In this document: positions 18,204-27,972 of the stretch, piece by piece
Layout of the letters: each line of letters starts with the position of its first letter
Numbering within the stretch: position 1 is the first letter of the stretch
Assembly (NCBI GenBank): GCA_015709635.1
Contig: CP054180.1
Coordinates: forward strand, 2,480,001 to 2,544,000
DNA: 64,000 bases
Direction of reading: 5' to 3'
Source of the DNA: Gammaproteobacteria bacterium
GTDB lineage: Bacteria > Pseudomonadota > Gammaproteobacteria > Burkholderiales > Nitrosomonadaceae
Notes under the pieces: model-generated
The model's database searches: none
The model's input: the letters and a program-made list of their open reading frames with translations, nothing else
Told to the model about the DNA's origin: nothing
Program-made: the position numbers and the translations under genes

Positions 18204-20603
18204 CTAAAAATTCTCATAGCGGTTGATATCGAAGATACCGGCGATCAGGGGCTCCCGCTCTCTCTGCCAGGCCGTAATATCGTGCAGAATCTCCCAAAAT
18301 TGCGGATGTGTGCGCCGTACACCCCATGTATTCACAATGTGTTCGAAGTGTTCCTCTTTTTTGGCTGCGCCAAGCAGCACTGCAAAGTTTTCGATATCCG
18401 AGTCGGGCACATCGAAAATGAAATTCGGATAGCTGCCGGTAATGCCGGGGTATACGGTCAGGCGATCTTTTTCCGGCTGATACCGCAATTCCTCGCCCAG
18501 TATAAATGCAACGTTGCTATGCGCACGATCCCGCAGCAAGGTATAGACCGTGCGGTTATCCTGGCCGTGCTTGACTCGCACGAACGTCACTTCCGGCAAC
18601 CGGTTGATACCGGCCAAATCGGCCGCCGGGCGGGATGCAATGGCGGACAACGCATGATCCGCTTTTTGTATCCACAGCGGCTGACCTGAGCGAACGCACT
18701 TCTCCGCCTGACAACGATTGACCGGATCGTCCGCCATCGCATTAACGGATTCAAAACGCTGCAGGATCCGTAAGGCAAGCTCCCGTTTCGGATTTTCGGT
18801 TGTAAAGCTCTCTGCCGAAGGCGACACATCGTCGATTTTTTCGTAAAAAGTACCGAATTTCAGTTTGCCCGATTGCTGATACCAGTCGTGCAATATACCG
18901 GTGCGTTGACCATCAGGTATCAAGCGCAAGAAGTTATGTTCCGAACTATTGCGTATCAGATCGAAATACAGTCTGGTCAATAATTGATGGGCAACATTGC
19001 CGAACACGTTGTAATTCACCACCAGTATGTAGTAGGTACGTTCAAGTAACGGGTAATCCATGAGCCATAGCGTCTGTGGAATATCTCCGGCCAATCCTCT
19101 GGCGACTGAAGCGCTATCGTAGTGGCGGGTGATGGTCAGCAAGGCATCGGTATTCCGACCATCGCCATCCCAGAGATGATCCAGCGATGCGCCGCCGGGA
19201 TATTGCGCTGCATACTGACTGCGGCGTTGTGCCAGATAATCGTTATGATGACCGAGATAGCGGAACCATTCCTCGCCCATCGCCAGCAGATCGTCGTTTT
19301 GCCCGGGCATCTCCAGTAACGGAATCGCTTGATGTCGATAAGCGTTATTGGTGATGAAAGGATCGAATTCCGGATTCTGGAATAACACCCAGAATCGATC
19401 GCGTATCACGTCGGTGGCGATCTGACCGCGGCATACCGGCCCGTGGATGACATTCCGGATATAGTATTCGGCGTCGTCCAGCATGAAGCGGTAACGAGCG
19501 TATGCCGGAATGGCCGCAAACGTTGCGAACGGATTCACCCGTTCCGCATAGCTGTACCCCGGCAAATCGCCCACCGGCCATTCCTGGGTAAAAAATAACT
19601 CATTGATACGGCGTTGTTTTGCCTGGCTGAGCGGATACGGAATCCGCCGTTTGTGCAGGATACTGCCACTAATCGGGCGAATACGGTAAAAAAACGGCTG
19701 CTCGGGATCGTCATTGGGAAATACGGTGGGAATCGGGATGATATCCCTGCCGGGCGGTGTCGCTGAGCGGATTAACTCAAAAAACCGCAGTTCCCCATCC
19801 AGATCCGGAAAATACAGTGTCGCCATAAATAGGTGCTCATACAACCAGCGCGCCACCAGTTTGCCGCGATCATCAGCGCGATTGAAAAACAATTCCCATT
19901 TCCGCAGCGACTCTTGCTCACCTTTGCTCAGCATCACCGGTTCATCGGTGATCACCGCACCTTGTTTGACCCAGCCGGCCAACAGCGCATACTCCTGATC
20001 GCTGAGTCCGGTAACGGCAAACGGCATACCGCTAAGTGGATAATCACGCGCATAAGCGGAAAATTTCTCACTGGAGACACACTGATTTTTCCGATTAATG
20101 CTCAGATCGATCGAATCCGGTATTTTGCTGTTCGGCGGGAATGGATACTGTTTCGCCAGCGATATCATCCCCGCGATCAAAGCTTCGGATTGTGTATCGT
20201 CAGAGTGCAGCACCGAATGAAAGCCACGCTCACGCCATCCCGAAACGGTCAGCTCATCGATTCCGATCCGGGTAGGCGGCATGGCCTCAGTTCGCGCTCC
20301 GCCATAAATCGATTCGCGAAAAGCGCCACGCAGCAATCCTTCGGCGCTTTCAAGCTTGAGCTGGCACGGCGCATCGTAACAGCTATGGCACGACAAGCAT
20401 TTGGCTTCCAGAATCGGACGGATCTCTGCATGATACGAAACGGTTCTTTCCACAGCGGCAGGCAGCGCAACCGGCACCGGTGCTTGCTGGCGGCTAGCTA
20501 TCGGGTTGTTGCCATCTTGACAGGCGGATAACAGGAAAAAGAGGCAAAAGAAAAGTTTGGCTGGGTGGAATAATTTCATGAAGATCGCCGGGATTGAACT
20601 CAA
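18204..20603 (-). CDS. cti: Fatty acid cis/trans isomerase (Cti)
   Basis: This 799-aa periplasmic cytochrome c-type enzyme converts cis-unsaturated membrane fatty acids to trans, a rapid response to solvents or heat known from Pseudomonas and Vibrio. The N-terminus is a lipoprotein or secretory signal (LFFCLFFLLSAC). The single heme site is CLSCH (residues 69-73), in the family context CLSCHSCYDAPCQLKLES. The length equals that of the family. The chosen TTG start at 20603 has GAGG 7 nt upstream; ATG at 20579 (residue 9) gives the same signal peptide without a good ribosome site. The gene lies between sucB and a sucB 3' duplicate, so it looks inserted at the end of the suc operon rather than being part of it. 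Confidence 0.88.
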   Translation of the reverse strand: MSSIPAIFMKLFHPAKLFFCLFFLLSACQDGNNPIASRQQAPVPVALPAAVERTVSYHAEIRPILEAKCLSCHSCYDAPCQLKLESAEGLLRGAFRESIYGGARTEAMPPTRIGIDELTVSGWRERGFHSVLHSDDTQSEALIAGMISLAKQYPFPPNSKIPDSIDLSINRKNQCVSSEKFSAYARDYPLSGMPFAVTGLSDQEYALLAGWVKQGAVITDEPVMLSKGEQESLRKWELFFNRADDRGKLVARWLYEHLFMATLYFPDLDGELRFFELIRSATPPGRDIIPIPTVFPNDDPEQPFFYRIRPISGSILHKRRIPYPLSQAKQRRINELFFTQEWPVGDLPGYSYAERVNPFATFAAIPAYARYRFMLDDAEYYIRNVIHGPVCRGQIATDVIRDRFWVLFQNPEFDPFITNNAYRHQAIPLLEMPGQNDDLLAMGEEWFRYLGHHNDYLAQRRSQYAAQYPGGASLDHLWDGDGRNTDALLTITRHYDSASVARGLAGDIPQTLWLMDYPLLERTYYILVVNYNVFGNVAHQLLTRLYFDLIRNSSEHNFLRLIPDGQRTGILHDWYQQSGKLKFGTFYEKIDDVSPSAESFTTENPKRELALRILQRFESVNAMADDPVNRCQAEKCVRSGQPLWIQKADHALSAIASRPAADLAGINRLPEVTFVRVKHGQDNRTVYTLLRDRAHSNVAFILGEELRYQPEKDRLTVYPGITGSYPNFIFDVPDSDIENFAVLLGAAKKEEHFEHIVNTWGVRRTHPQFWEILHDITAWQREREPLIAGIFDINRYENF

Positions 20604-20822
20604 AATATTACCTCACCGTTTACCGCTGCAGAGATCGCCGAAGTTACCGATAGCGCAAATTAAACCTAACCGGCGTATTCCTTAAATCCGGCAATCCGGA
20701 TCCATGAAGTTATTGCGCGGAAAAAATACACAAATCGTCGAGAAAAATTTAACTCTGAATTTAAATCTTGAAGAAAACGCGAATCTCGGTCAGGAATGGA
20801 CAATCATTGATCCATTCCCTCC

Positions 20823-22070
20823 TCACTGCTCCAGCAGCGGACTCATCGGATACTCCAGCGCTTCTTTCATTGCGACCAGCGACAACACCGCTTCGCGGCC
20901 GTCGATAATGCGGTGATCGTAGGATAACGCCAGATAATTCATCGGCCGGATGACGATCTGCCCATTCTCGACGACTGCGCGTTCCTTGGTGGCGTGAATG
21001 CCGAGAATGGCGCTTTGCGGCGGATTGATGATCGGCGTCGACAGCATCGAGCCGAACACGCCGCCGTTGGTGATCGAGAATGTACCGCCGCTCAGTTCGT
21101 CGATACTCAGTTTGCCGTCCTGCGCGCGTTTGGCGAAATCGGCGATTTGCAGTTCGATTTCCACCGTCGACAGTTTGTCGGCGTCACGAATGACCGGCAC
21201 GACCAATCCGCGCGGACTGCCGACGGCGATGCCGATATCGTAGTAATCGTGATAGACGATCTCGTTACCTTCGACGGAGGCATTGACGATCGGGTATTTC
21301 TTCAGCGCTGCAACGGCCGCTTTGACAAAAAACGACATGAAGCCGAGCTTGACACCGTGTTCTTTCTCAAATTCGGTTTTGTGACGCGTGCGCAAATCGA
21401 TGATCGCTTGCATGTTGACTTCGTTGAACGTCGTCAGAATCGCCGCGGTCGATTGCGATTGCACCAGGCGTTCGGCAATGCGCTGACGTAGCCGCGACAT
21501 GGCGACGCGGCGCTCGGTGCGTCCGCCCGTTACACCGCCACTGCCGCCGGTTCCGGTTTTTGCAACCGCAGCAGTTCTGCTATCCATGTATGCTTGCACG
21601 TCTTCTTTGGTGATACGACCACCAAGACCGGTACCCTTGATCGCAGAGGTTTCCGTGGTTTTCAGGTTGTTTTCTTCCGCCAGTTTGCGCGCCGCCGGCA
21701 TCAGCATCGGGATTGCGGTATCGACTGCCTCGGCACCCGCCGTTTCAGCACTAACCGCAGCAGGCGCTTGCGTTTGTTGACCGGCGGCAGGCGCTGGGGC
21801 CTGAGTTTCCGGTTTTGCAGTTACCGCAGCCGCTTCCGTTTCGATCATCGCAATCACTTCGCCGCTGACCACGGTGGCGCCATCGCCCTTCAGCACTTTG
21901 GCCAGCACACCGGCGTTCGGCGCGGGCAACTCCAGCACCACTTTATCGGTTTCGATATCGATCAGATTTTCCGATCGGTTGACATACTCTCCCGCTTTTT
22001 TATGCCAGGAAATTAAGGTAGCTTCCGCTACGGATTCGGATAATGCGGGAACTTTGACTTCAATCAGCAT
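20823..22070 (-). CDS. sucB: Dihydrolipoamide succinyltransferase, E2 of 2-oxoglutarate dehydrogenase
   Basis: The 415-aa E2 core of the 2-oxoglutarate dehydrogenase complex transfers the succinyl group from lipoyl-lysine to CoA. Residues 1-75 are a lipoyl domain with Lys in ETDKVVLELP. An Ala/Pro-rich linker follows, then a peripheral-subunit-binding domain (AARKLAEENNL...GRITKEDV, about 125-160) and the catalytic acyltransferase domain ending in the active-site block [11 protein letters not shown]. It starts 12 bp after sucA and is co-transcribed with it. No lipoamide dehydrogenase gene follows; cti stands there instead. Confidence 0.97.
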   Translation of the reverse strand: MLIEVKVPALSESVAEATLISWHKKAGEYVNRSENLIDIETDKVVLELPAPNAGVLAKVLKGDGATVVSGEVIAMIETEAAAVTAKPETQAPAPAAGQQTQAPAAVSAETAGAEAVDTAIPMLMPAARKLAEENNLKTTETSAIKGTGLGGRITKEDVQAYMDSRTAAVAKTGTGGSGGVTGGRTERRVAMSRLRQRIAERLVQSQSTAAILTTFNEVNMQAIIDLRTRHKTEFEKEHGVKLGFMSFFVKAAVAALKKYPIVNASVEGNEIVYHDYYDIGIAVGSPRGLVVPVIRDADKLSTVEIELQIADFAKRAQDGKLSIDELSGGTFSITNGGVFGSMLSTPIINPPQSAILGIHATKERAVVENGQIVIRPMNYLALSYDHRIIDGREAVLSLVAMKEALEYPMSPLLEQ

Positions 22071-22082
22071 GGCGTCCTCGTA

Positions 22083-24923
22083 CTAAATTTTTTCTCGGAA
22101 TGCTGCGACGATTAATTCATTCTGTGTAAATTTGTGTCTTGCCGTGTAACCGACCGCGGGAGAGGCCGAAGATGCGCGCAGCGCATAGCCCAGCACTTGG
22201 TCCGGTTTCATATGGCGCAATAAATAGTGTTGAATGCGATGCCACGCACCTTGATTGCCAGGCTCTTCCTGGCACCAGACAACTTCTTTGGCATTACTGA
22301 AACGATCAATTTCGGCTTGGAATTCTTCGTGTGGAAACGGATAGAGCTGTTCCAAACGAATGATTGCCATATTAGAGATCTGTTGTTCTTTGCGATAAGC
22401 CATCAACTCGTAATAAATTTTTCCGCTGCAAGCGATGATACGTTTTACTTTATCGCAATCCAGATTGTCAGTTTCGGAAATGACCGGATAAAAATGACCG
22501 TGCGCCAATTCATCCAGATTCGAAGTAGATTCCTTAAGCCGCAACATACTTTTCGGACTCATGATGATCAGCGGCTTGCGGATCGAACGGATCATTTGCC
22601 GCCGTAACACATGAAACATCTGCGCCGGTGTCGACGGCACGCACACCTGAATGTTGTAATCCGCACATAATTGCAGGTAACGTTCCAATCGCGCCGACGA
22701 GTGTTCTGGCCCCTGCCCTTCGTAACCATGCGGCAGCATCATCACCAAGCCGCACAAACGTCCCCATTTGGCTTCGCCGGAGGCGATGAACTGATCGATC
22801 ACCACTTGCGCGCCGTTGGCGAAATCGCCGAATTGCGCTTCCCAGATCACCAATTCGTTCGGCTGCGTCGTGGCGTAACCGTATTCAAAACCCAGTACCG
22901 CCTCTTCCGACAACATCGAATCGATGACGACGAAATCCGGCTGTTCGGGATACAGATGACGCAACGGCACATAAATGCGCTCGTTCTGATCCGCCGCGAC
23001 TTGATCGTGCAGCACGGCGTGGCGGTGAAAAAAAGTACCGCGCCCTGAATCCTGCCCCGACAATCTGACCGGATAACCCTCCTTCAACAAGGCTGCGTAC
23101 GCCAGATTCTCCGCCATGCCCCAATCCAGCGGCAATTCACCGTTACCCATCAGGCGCCGGTCGGCGATGATTTTCGCCACGCGCGCATGCAGCTTGAAGC
23201 CTTCGGGAATATCCGTCAACCGCAAGGCAAGCTGTTTCAACGTTTGCAGTGCCATGCCGGTTTTAATTTTCTTGTTCCATTTGACTGGCCGGATAAAAGG
23301 CTCCCAATTAATGGTATACGGCGACTTGTAGTCATAGCAAACGGTCTTGTTTGGATTGGTGCCCTCATCCATCGCATCACGGTACGCTTGCACCAGTTGC
23401 TCCGCATCCTCCGGCTTGATAACCTTTTCTGCACTCAGTTTATCCGCATACATTCTGCGCGTGCCGGGATGCTGGTTGATGATTTGATACATACGCGGTT
23501 GCGTCACCATCGGTTCATCCTGTTCGTTATGACCCAGACGGCGGAAGCACACCATATCGATCACCACATCCTTGTGAAAGCGCATGCGAAAATCGAACGC
23601 CAGTTCGGCGATCATCAGCACCGCTTCCGGATCATCGCCGTTGACGTGAAAAATCGGCGCCTCGATCATTTTGGCAACATCGGTGCAATACAACGTCGAA
23701 CGACTATCGCGCGGATCCGATGTAGTAAACCCGATCTGGTTGTTGATGATGATATGCACCGTACCGCCGGTGCCGTAACCGCGGGTTTGCGACAAATTCA
23801 GCGTTTCCATCACCACGCCCTGCCCGGCAAAGGCGGCATCACCGTGAATCAGCACCGGCAGCACCCGATCGCCCAGTTTATCGTTCAACAAATGCTGGCG
23901 CGCGCGCACCGAGCCTTCGACCACCGGATTGACGATCTCCAGGTGCGAAGGATTGAACGCCAAGGCCAAGCGCACGATGCCATCCGCGGTTTTGATCGCG
24001 GAAGAAAACCCCTGGTGGTATTTCACATCGCCGGACGGCAAAGCTTGCGGTTGCGTGCCTTCAAATTCGCGAAACAGTTCGGCGGGCATTTTCCCCAAGG
24101 TATTTACCAGCACATTGAGCCGGGCGCGGTGCGCCATACCCATGATGATTTGCTGCACACCGGCCTTACCGGCACGGTGAATCAGACAATCCAGCAATGG
24201 AATCAAGCTTTCGTTACCTTCCCCGGAAAAGCGCTTCTGCCCGACATAACGGGTGTGTAAATACCGCTCCAGCCCTTCCGCAGCCGTTAGCCGTTCGAGA
24301 ATGTGGCGTTTATAGTCGGCGGAATAATCCGGGTTCGAGCGTTGGCCTTCCAATCGCGCCTGAATCCAGCGCTTCTGTTCTACCGAGGAAATATACATGT
24401 ACTCGGCGCCAACCGAACCGCAGTAGGTTTTGCGCAGAATCTGCAATATTTCCCGCAGTGTCGCACGCTCCGGACCAACCAATGAGCCGGTATTGAACAC
24501 CTTGTCCATGTCCGCTTCGGTAAAGCCGAAATGCGCCGGATTCAATTCCGCCACATCGGTATGCTGTTTCAATCCGAGCGGATCGAGCTTGGCTTGATTC
24601 AAACCGAGATAACGGTGCATGTTGATGAGCTGCAAAACGGCCACTTGCTTGCGTTCGTCGGTATCCGCACCGACCACGTCGGACAATGCGGTTTGTGTTT
24701 CTACTGCGGCAGGTTTTGCGCCTGCAACCGCAGATGTCTCACCGGCTGGAACTTGAGCTTGCTTGACCGTGGTAATTTCCGGCTGCTTTGCCAGCCGGTC
24801 AAAGTACTCGCGCCAAGCGAGCGCGACCGAATTGGGATTATGCAGATACTCGTCATAAACCGCTTCGACAAACGCGGCATTCGCGCCGGACAACAGCGTA
24901 TCATCCAATAACGGCTTATTCAT
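22083..24923 (-). CDS. sucA: 2-oxoglutarate dehydrogenase E1 component
   Basis: The 946-aa thiamine-diphosphate enzyme decarboxylates 2-oxoglutarate and loads the E2 lipoyl group. The short N-terminal E2-binding region with the YLHNPNSVALAWREYF motif is present. It is followed by the ThDP/Mg-binding GDAAFAGQGVVMETLNLS block, the QIGFTTSDP segment and the C-terminal transketolase-like half (EAQFGDFANGAQVVIDQFI; HGYEGQGPEHSSARLERYL). Length and motif order are those of a full OdhA/SucA. It lies between gltA (29 bp upstream) and sucB in a TCA operon. Confidence 0.97.
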   Translation of the reverse strand: MNKPLLDDTLLSGANAAFVEAVYDEYLHNPNSVALAWREYFDRLAKQPEITTVKQAQVPAGETSAVAGAKPAAVETQTALSDVVGADTDERKQVAVLQLINMHRYLGLNQAKLDPLGLKQHTDVAELNPAHFGFTEADMDKVFNTGSLVGPERATLREILQILRKTYCGSVGAEYMYISSVEQKRWIQARLEGQRSNPDYSADYKRHILERLTAAEGLERYLHTRYVGQKRFSGEGNESLIPLLDCLIHRAGKAGVQQIIMGMAHRARLNVLVNTLGKMPAELFREFEGTQPQALPSGDVKYHQGFSSAIKTADGIVRLALAFNPSHLEIVNPVVEGSVRARQHLLNDKLGDRVLPVLIHGDAAFAGQGVVMETLNLSQTRGYGTGGTVHIIINNQIGFTTSDPRDSRSTLYCTDVAKMIEAPIFHVNGDDPEAVLMIAELAFDFRMRFHKDVVIDMVCFRRLGHNEQDEPMVTQPRMYQIINQHPGTRRMYADKLSAEKVIKPEDAEQLVQAYRDAMDEGTNPNKTVCYDYKSPYTINWEPFIRPVKWNKKIKTGMALQTLKQLALRLTDIPEGFKLHARVAKIIADRRLMGNGELPLDWGMAENLAYAALLKEGYPVRLSGQDSGRGTFFHRHAVLHDQVAADQNERIYVPLRHLYPEQPDFVVIDSMLSEEAVLGFEYGYATTQPNELVIWEAQFGDFANGAQVVIDQFIASGEAKWGRLCGLVMMLPHGYEGQGPEHSSARLERYLQLCADYNIQVCVPSTPAQMFHVLRRQMIRSIRKPLIIMSPKSMLRLKESTSNLDELAHGHFYPVISETDNLDCDKVKRIIACSGKIYYELMAYRKEQQISNMAIIRLEQLYPFPHEEFQAEIDRFSNAKEVVWCQEEPGNQGAWHRIQHYLLRHMKPDQVLGYALRASSASPAVGYTARHKFTQNELIVAAFREKI

Positions 24924-24952
24924 AGGATAGGCGCCCCGGAATCAATAAACGG

Positions 24953-26254
24953 CTATTTCTTGCGATACGAATCAGGTACGTCGCGCATCGTCGTACCGGT
25001 ATACAACTGGCGCGGACGGCCGATCTTATGATCCGGATCGGACACCATCTCACTCCACTGCGCCACCCAGCCGACCGTGCGTGCCATGGCGAAAATCGCG
25101 GTAAACATGCTGGTCGGTATACCCAAAGCGCGCTGCACGATGCCGGAATAAAAATCGACGTTGGGATAAAGTTTGCGCGAAATGAAGTAATCGTCTTCCA
25201 GCGCAATTTTTTCCAGTTGCAGCGCCAGCTTGAACAAGCGGTCGTTGTGCAATCCCAGCTCGTTCAGCACTTCATGGCAGGTTTCGCGCATCAGCTTCGC
25301 GCGCGGATCCATATTCTTATATACCCGATGGCCGAAGCCCATGAGCCGGTAATTACTCTCTTTATCCTTGGCGCGCCGGATGAATTCATCGATGCGCGAC
25401 ACATCACCGATTTCTTCCAGCATATGCAGGCACGCTTCGTTTGCGCCGCCATGCGCAGGACCCCATAGGCAGGAAATACCGGCAGAGATGCAGGCGAATG
25501 GATTGGCACCGCTGGAACCTGCCAGCCGCACCGTCGAGGTGGAGGCATTTTGCTCGTGATCGGCGTGCAGAATCAGGATCCGATCCAAGGCGCGCACGAT
25601 CACCGGATTGGCTTCATATTTCTCCGTCGGCACGGAAAACATCATATGCAGGAAATTTTCCGCGTAACCCAGTCTGTTTTGCGGATACACATACGGCTGC
25701 CCGATGTTGTATTTATATGCCATGGCGGTAATCGTCGGCAATTTCGCAATCAAACGGAACGCCGATTGCTCGCGGTGCGCCGGATCGGAAATATTCAACG
25801 AGTCATGATAAAACGCCGACAACGCACCGACCACGCCGACCATCACTGCCATCGGATGCGCATCGCGGCGGAAACCGCTGTAAAAACGCACCAACTGCTC
25901 GTGCAGCATCGAATGGTTTTTAATCGCGGCATCGAAGGTTTTTTTCTGCTCGGGTGCGGGCAACTCACCGTGCAGCAATAAGTAACAAACATCGATAAAA
26001 TCACAATGCAGCGCCAGTTGCTCGATCGGATAGCCGCGATACAGCAGAATCCCTTTGTCGCCGTCGATGAAGGTGATCGTGGAACTATTGCTGGCCGTCG
26101 ACACAAACCCGGGGTCGTAAGTAAACATACCGCTTTGTGCATGCAGCTTGCGAATGTCGATGACATCCGGACCTATGGTTCCCGCTAAAACCGGTAGCTC
26201 GATAGGCGCGCTGCCATTATTCAGATTCAGCGTCGCTGTGCCTTTTTGTGCCAT
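24953..26254 (-). CDS. gltA: Citrate synthase
   Basis: This 433-aa type II (hexameric) citrate synthase condenses acetyl-CoA and oxaloacetate. Active-site histidines lie in [22 protein letters not shown] and in [14 protein letters not shown], and the catalytic Asp is in NVDFYSGIV. The N-terminal domain (residues 1-60) is that of the NADH-sensitive Gram-negative form. The ATG has GGAG 8 nt upstream. It is the first gene of gltA-sucA-sucB; the MITE-like repeat separates it from sdhE. Confidence 0.97.
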   Translation of the reverse strand: MAQKGTATLNLNNGSAPIELPVLAGTIGPDVIDIRKLHAQSGMFTYDPGFVSTASNSSTITFIDGDKGILLYRGYPIEQLALHCDFIDVCYLLLHGELPAPEQKKTFDAAIKNHSMLHEQLVRFYSGFRRDAHPMAVMVGVVGALSAFYHDSLNISDPAHREQSAFRLIAKLPTITAMAYKYNIGQPYVYPQNRLGYAENFLHMMFSVPTEKYEANPVIVRALDRILILHADHEQNASTSTVRLAGSSGANPFACISAGISCLWGPAHGGANEACLHMLEEIGDVSRIDEFIRRAKDKESNYRLMGFGHRVYKNMDPRAKLMRETCHEVLNELGLHNDRLFKLALQLEKIALEDDYFISRKLYPNVDFYSGIVQRALGIPTSMFTAIFAMARTVGWVAQWSEMVSDPDHKIGRPRQLYTGTTMRDVPDSYRKK

Positions 26255-26337
26255 ATGACTTCTCCACTTAATGCGAATGATTGATTAGTATGCACTGTTT
26301 CAGGCCCCGGAGCCGCCAGAATACCGCCGGAAACCTA

Positions 26338-26480
26338 AGGGGGTTCTGAAAAACTACTACACTCGGTCATGCCGCGTTGAGATCAGATTCAAAATGCTCA
26401 TTTACCTTTTGTAAACTGCGCTTTTGCACCTGATTTCGCCTTGCCTGGCCATCGCTCGCTACCTTTTTCAGAGCTTCCCT
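26338..26480. repeat. MITE-like dispersed repeat, copy 2
   Basis: This 143-bp element has inverted ends AGGGGGTTCTGAAAAAC and, from the other side, AGGGAAGCTCTGAAAAA. Internal blocks TGCTCATTTAC, GTAAAC, CACCTGATTTCG and the segment ATCGCTCGCTACCTTTTTCA are shared with copy 1 at 9664-9810. One end overlaps the sdhE stop codon by two bases, so insertion was exactly at the gene end. No frame is carried. Confidence 0.72.
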
Positions 26481-26712
26481 AACTCTTTTGCAGCAATTCC
26501 AGTACCGTTTGCAAGCTATGATCGGCAGGAGTTTTTCTTTCCGAGATCAAATCCCACAAATCATTATCCGGTAACGACAACAATCGTTCAAATTGTTCCA
26601 GCCTCTGCCGATCCAATTGCGCGTAGTACCGGTCCATGAAACGCTGCAACACGATATCCAATTCGAGCAAACCGCGCCGGCAGCGCCAGCGCGCGCGTTC
26701 GAATTCCTTCAT
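26479..26712 (-). CDS. sdhE: Succinate dehydrogenase assembly factor SdhE
   Basis: This small (77 aa) cytoplasmic protein promotes covalent FAD attachment to SdhA. The ATG at 26712 overlaps the sdhB stop (ATGA), which decides the start; longer frames would run deep into sdhB. The family signature RRGLLELD (here CRRGLLELDIVLQRFM) begins at about residue 12. The usual length and the C-terminal LLSLPDNDLWDLI segment are present. Coupling to sdhB matches its job in complex II assembly. Confidence 0.9.
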   Translation of the reverse strand: MKEFERARWRCRRGLLELDIVLQRFMDRYYAQLDRQRLEQFERLLSLPDNDLWDLISERKTPADHSLQTVLELLQKS

Positions 26713-27404
26713 ACCATTCTTTTGGCCATCATGTCCTTGATTTTGCCGATTGCTTTGGTCGGATTCAAGCCTTTCGGGCACGCATCGACGCAATTCATGA
26801 TGGAATGACAACGAAACAGCCGGTAAGGATCTTCCAGATTATCCAACCGCTCCGCAGTCGCCTGATCACGGCTATCCGCCAGAAACCGGTAGGCCTGCAG
26901 CAACCCTGCCGGACCGACGAATTTATCCGGATTCCACCAGAACGATGGGCACGCTGTCGTACAACATGCGCATAAAATACATTCGTACACACCATCCAGC
27001 GCCGCGCGCTCTTCCGGCGACTGCAACCGCTCCGTTTCCGGCGGTGGATCATTGTTGATTAAGTAAGGCTTGATCGAATGATACTGCTGAAAAAATTGCG
27101 TCATGTCGACGATCAGGTCACGAATCACCGGCAGCCCCGGCAACGGACGGATCTCCACCGGCTCTTTCAGATCGCGCAACGGCGTAATGCACGACAATCC
27201 ATTGCGCCCGTTGATATTCATCGCATCCGACCCGCACACCCCCTCGCGGCACGAACGGCGCAAACTCAAACTATCATCGATCGACTTGATGCGCAGCAAC
27301 GCATCCAGCAGCATCTTGTCAGTCGGCGCCAGCTGGATGTCGTAATCCTGCATATAAGGCTTGTCGTCTTTATCGGGATCGTAGCGGTAAATCGAAAACT
27401 TCAT
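26709..27404 (-). CDS. sdhB: Succinate dehydrogenase iron-sulfur subunit
   Basis: The 231-aa electron-transfer subunit of complex II carries all three clusters. Cys52, Cys57 and Cys72 region (SCREGVCGSDAMNINGRNGL) binds [2Fe-2S]. CILCACCTTAC (Cys142-152) and CHSIMNCVDACPKG (Cys199-209) bind [4Fe-4S] and [3Fe-4S]. It is intact and coupled to sdhE. Unusually, sdhC, sdhD and sdhA do not precede it. The next 560 bp upstream contain a promoter-like site and an Rhs remnant, so the usual sdhCDAB order has been broken or was never present here. Confidence 0.95.
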   Translation of the reverse strand: MKFSIYRYDPDKDDKPYMQDYDIQLAPTDKMLLDALLRIKSIDDSLSLRRSCREGVCGSDAMNINGRNGLSCITPLRDLKEPVEIRPLPGLPVIRDLIVDMTQFFQQYHSIKPYLINNDPPPETERLQSPEERAALDGVYECILCACCTTACPSFWWNPDKFVGPAGLLQAYRFLADSRDQATAERLDNLEDPYRLFRCHSIMNCVDACPKGLNPTKAIGKIKDMMAKRMV

Positions 27405-27464
27405 AGACTGGCTCCGGCTGGTTGGATGATGGACTCAAGTCAAAAATAATTTCGAATGGCATGA

Positions 27465-27493
27465 AGTATACAGATTTGAAACCGGATTGACAC
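27465..27493 (-). promoter_or_regulatory. Putative sigma-70 promoter for sdhB
   Basis: On the minus strand GTGTCA and TATACT are separated by 17 nt, and the site ends about 60 nt upstream of the sdhB ATG. It fits an independent promoter for sdhBE after separation from sdhCDA. Confidence 0.45.
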
Positions 27494-27589
27494 CGTTTGG
27501 TTATAATTGCAAACCGGATGACAGATCAAAGAAACACCGTCCACCGCGATCACTTCTGCAAACAGCACCTCATTTCAGCACAAAGATAA

Positions 27590-27772
27590 ATGCGTATCTG
27601 TCAAGCTTGATTTATCGAAATACTGACTAGAGAATCGAGAATGATATTCAAACAGTTAGCCATTGTCATCCAGGTCCTCGTTAGGGAAGTTAGCACCAAG
27701 CGCATGAATGTTCTCCCAGTGCCAGACGATGGCGTTGGCTTGATCCACGGTCACCCTCGGGGTGTAGTAGAC
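27590..27772 (-). pseudogene. Remnant of an Rhs-family gene
   Basis: Translating the minus strand gives TPRVTVDQANAIVWHWENIH then ALGANFPNEDLDDNG, a stop, and LFEYHSRFSSQYFDKS. This aligns in order with the core of the intact Rhs protein at 29092-33549 (NTPRVIVNTNNTAVWRWDNT then HAFGANLANE and VFEYNLRFPGQYFDKE). Only about 180 bp survive and the frame carries a stop. It is a decayed second rhs copy, 1.3 kb beyond the end of the intact gene. Confidence 0.82.
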
Positions 27773-27972
27773 ATATCATAAGTTATTGACTATTAAAATA
27801 CTTTAATAAATTAATGAGTCGAGATACGAAGATCGATATGTTTCAAAAAGTTTTTGAGCAATTGTGGCAATACCAATCATCTGTACTTGAATGAATGTTT
27901 TTCGATGAATTGCACAGTTGATAAAGTGCACTCTATTGGAATCTATATACTGAATAAATTCCAAATCGTTAC
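27773..27972. other. Intergenic region between Rhs remnant and PEP-CTERM gene
   Basis: AT-rich with no convincing gene. With the remnant and the sdhB promoter it makes up the roughly 570 bp between sdhB and the PEP-CTERM gene. Confidence 0.4.

Noticed and set aside
23187..24260. Long plus-strand open frame opposite sucA (357 codons)
   Set aside because: Composition is His/Arg/Gln-rich, as expected for the complement of a coding gene; sucA is unambiguous on the other strand.
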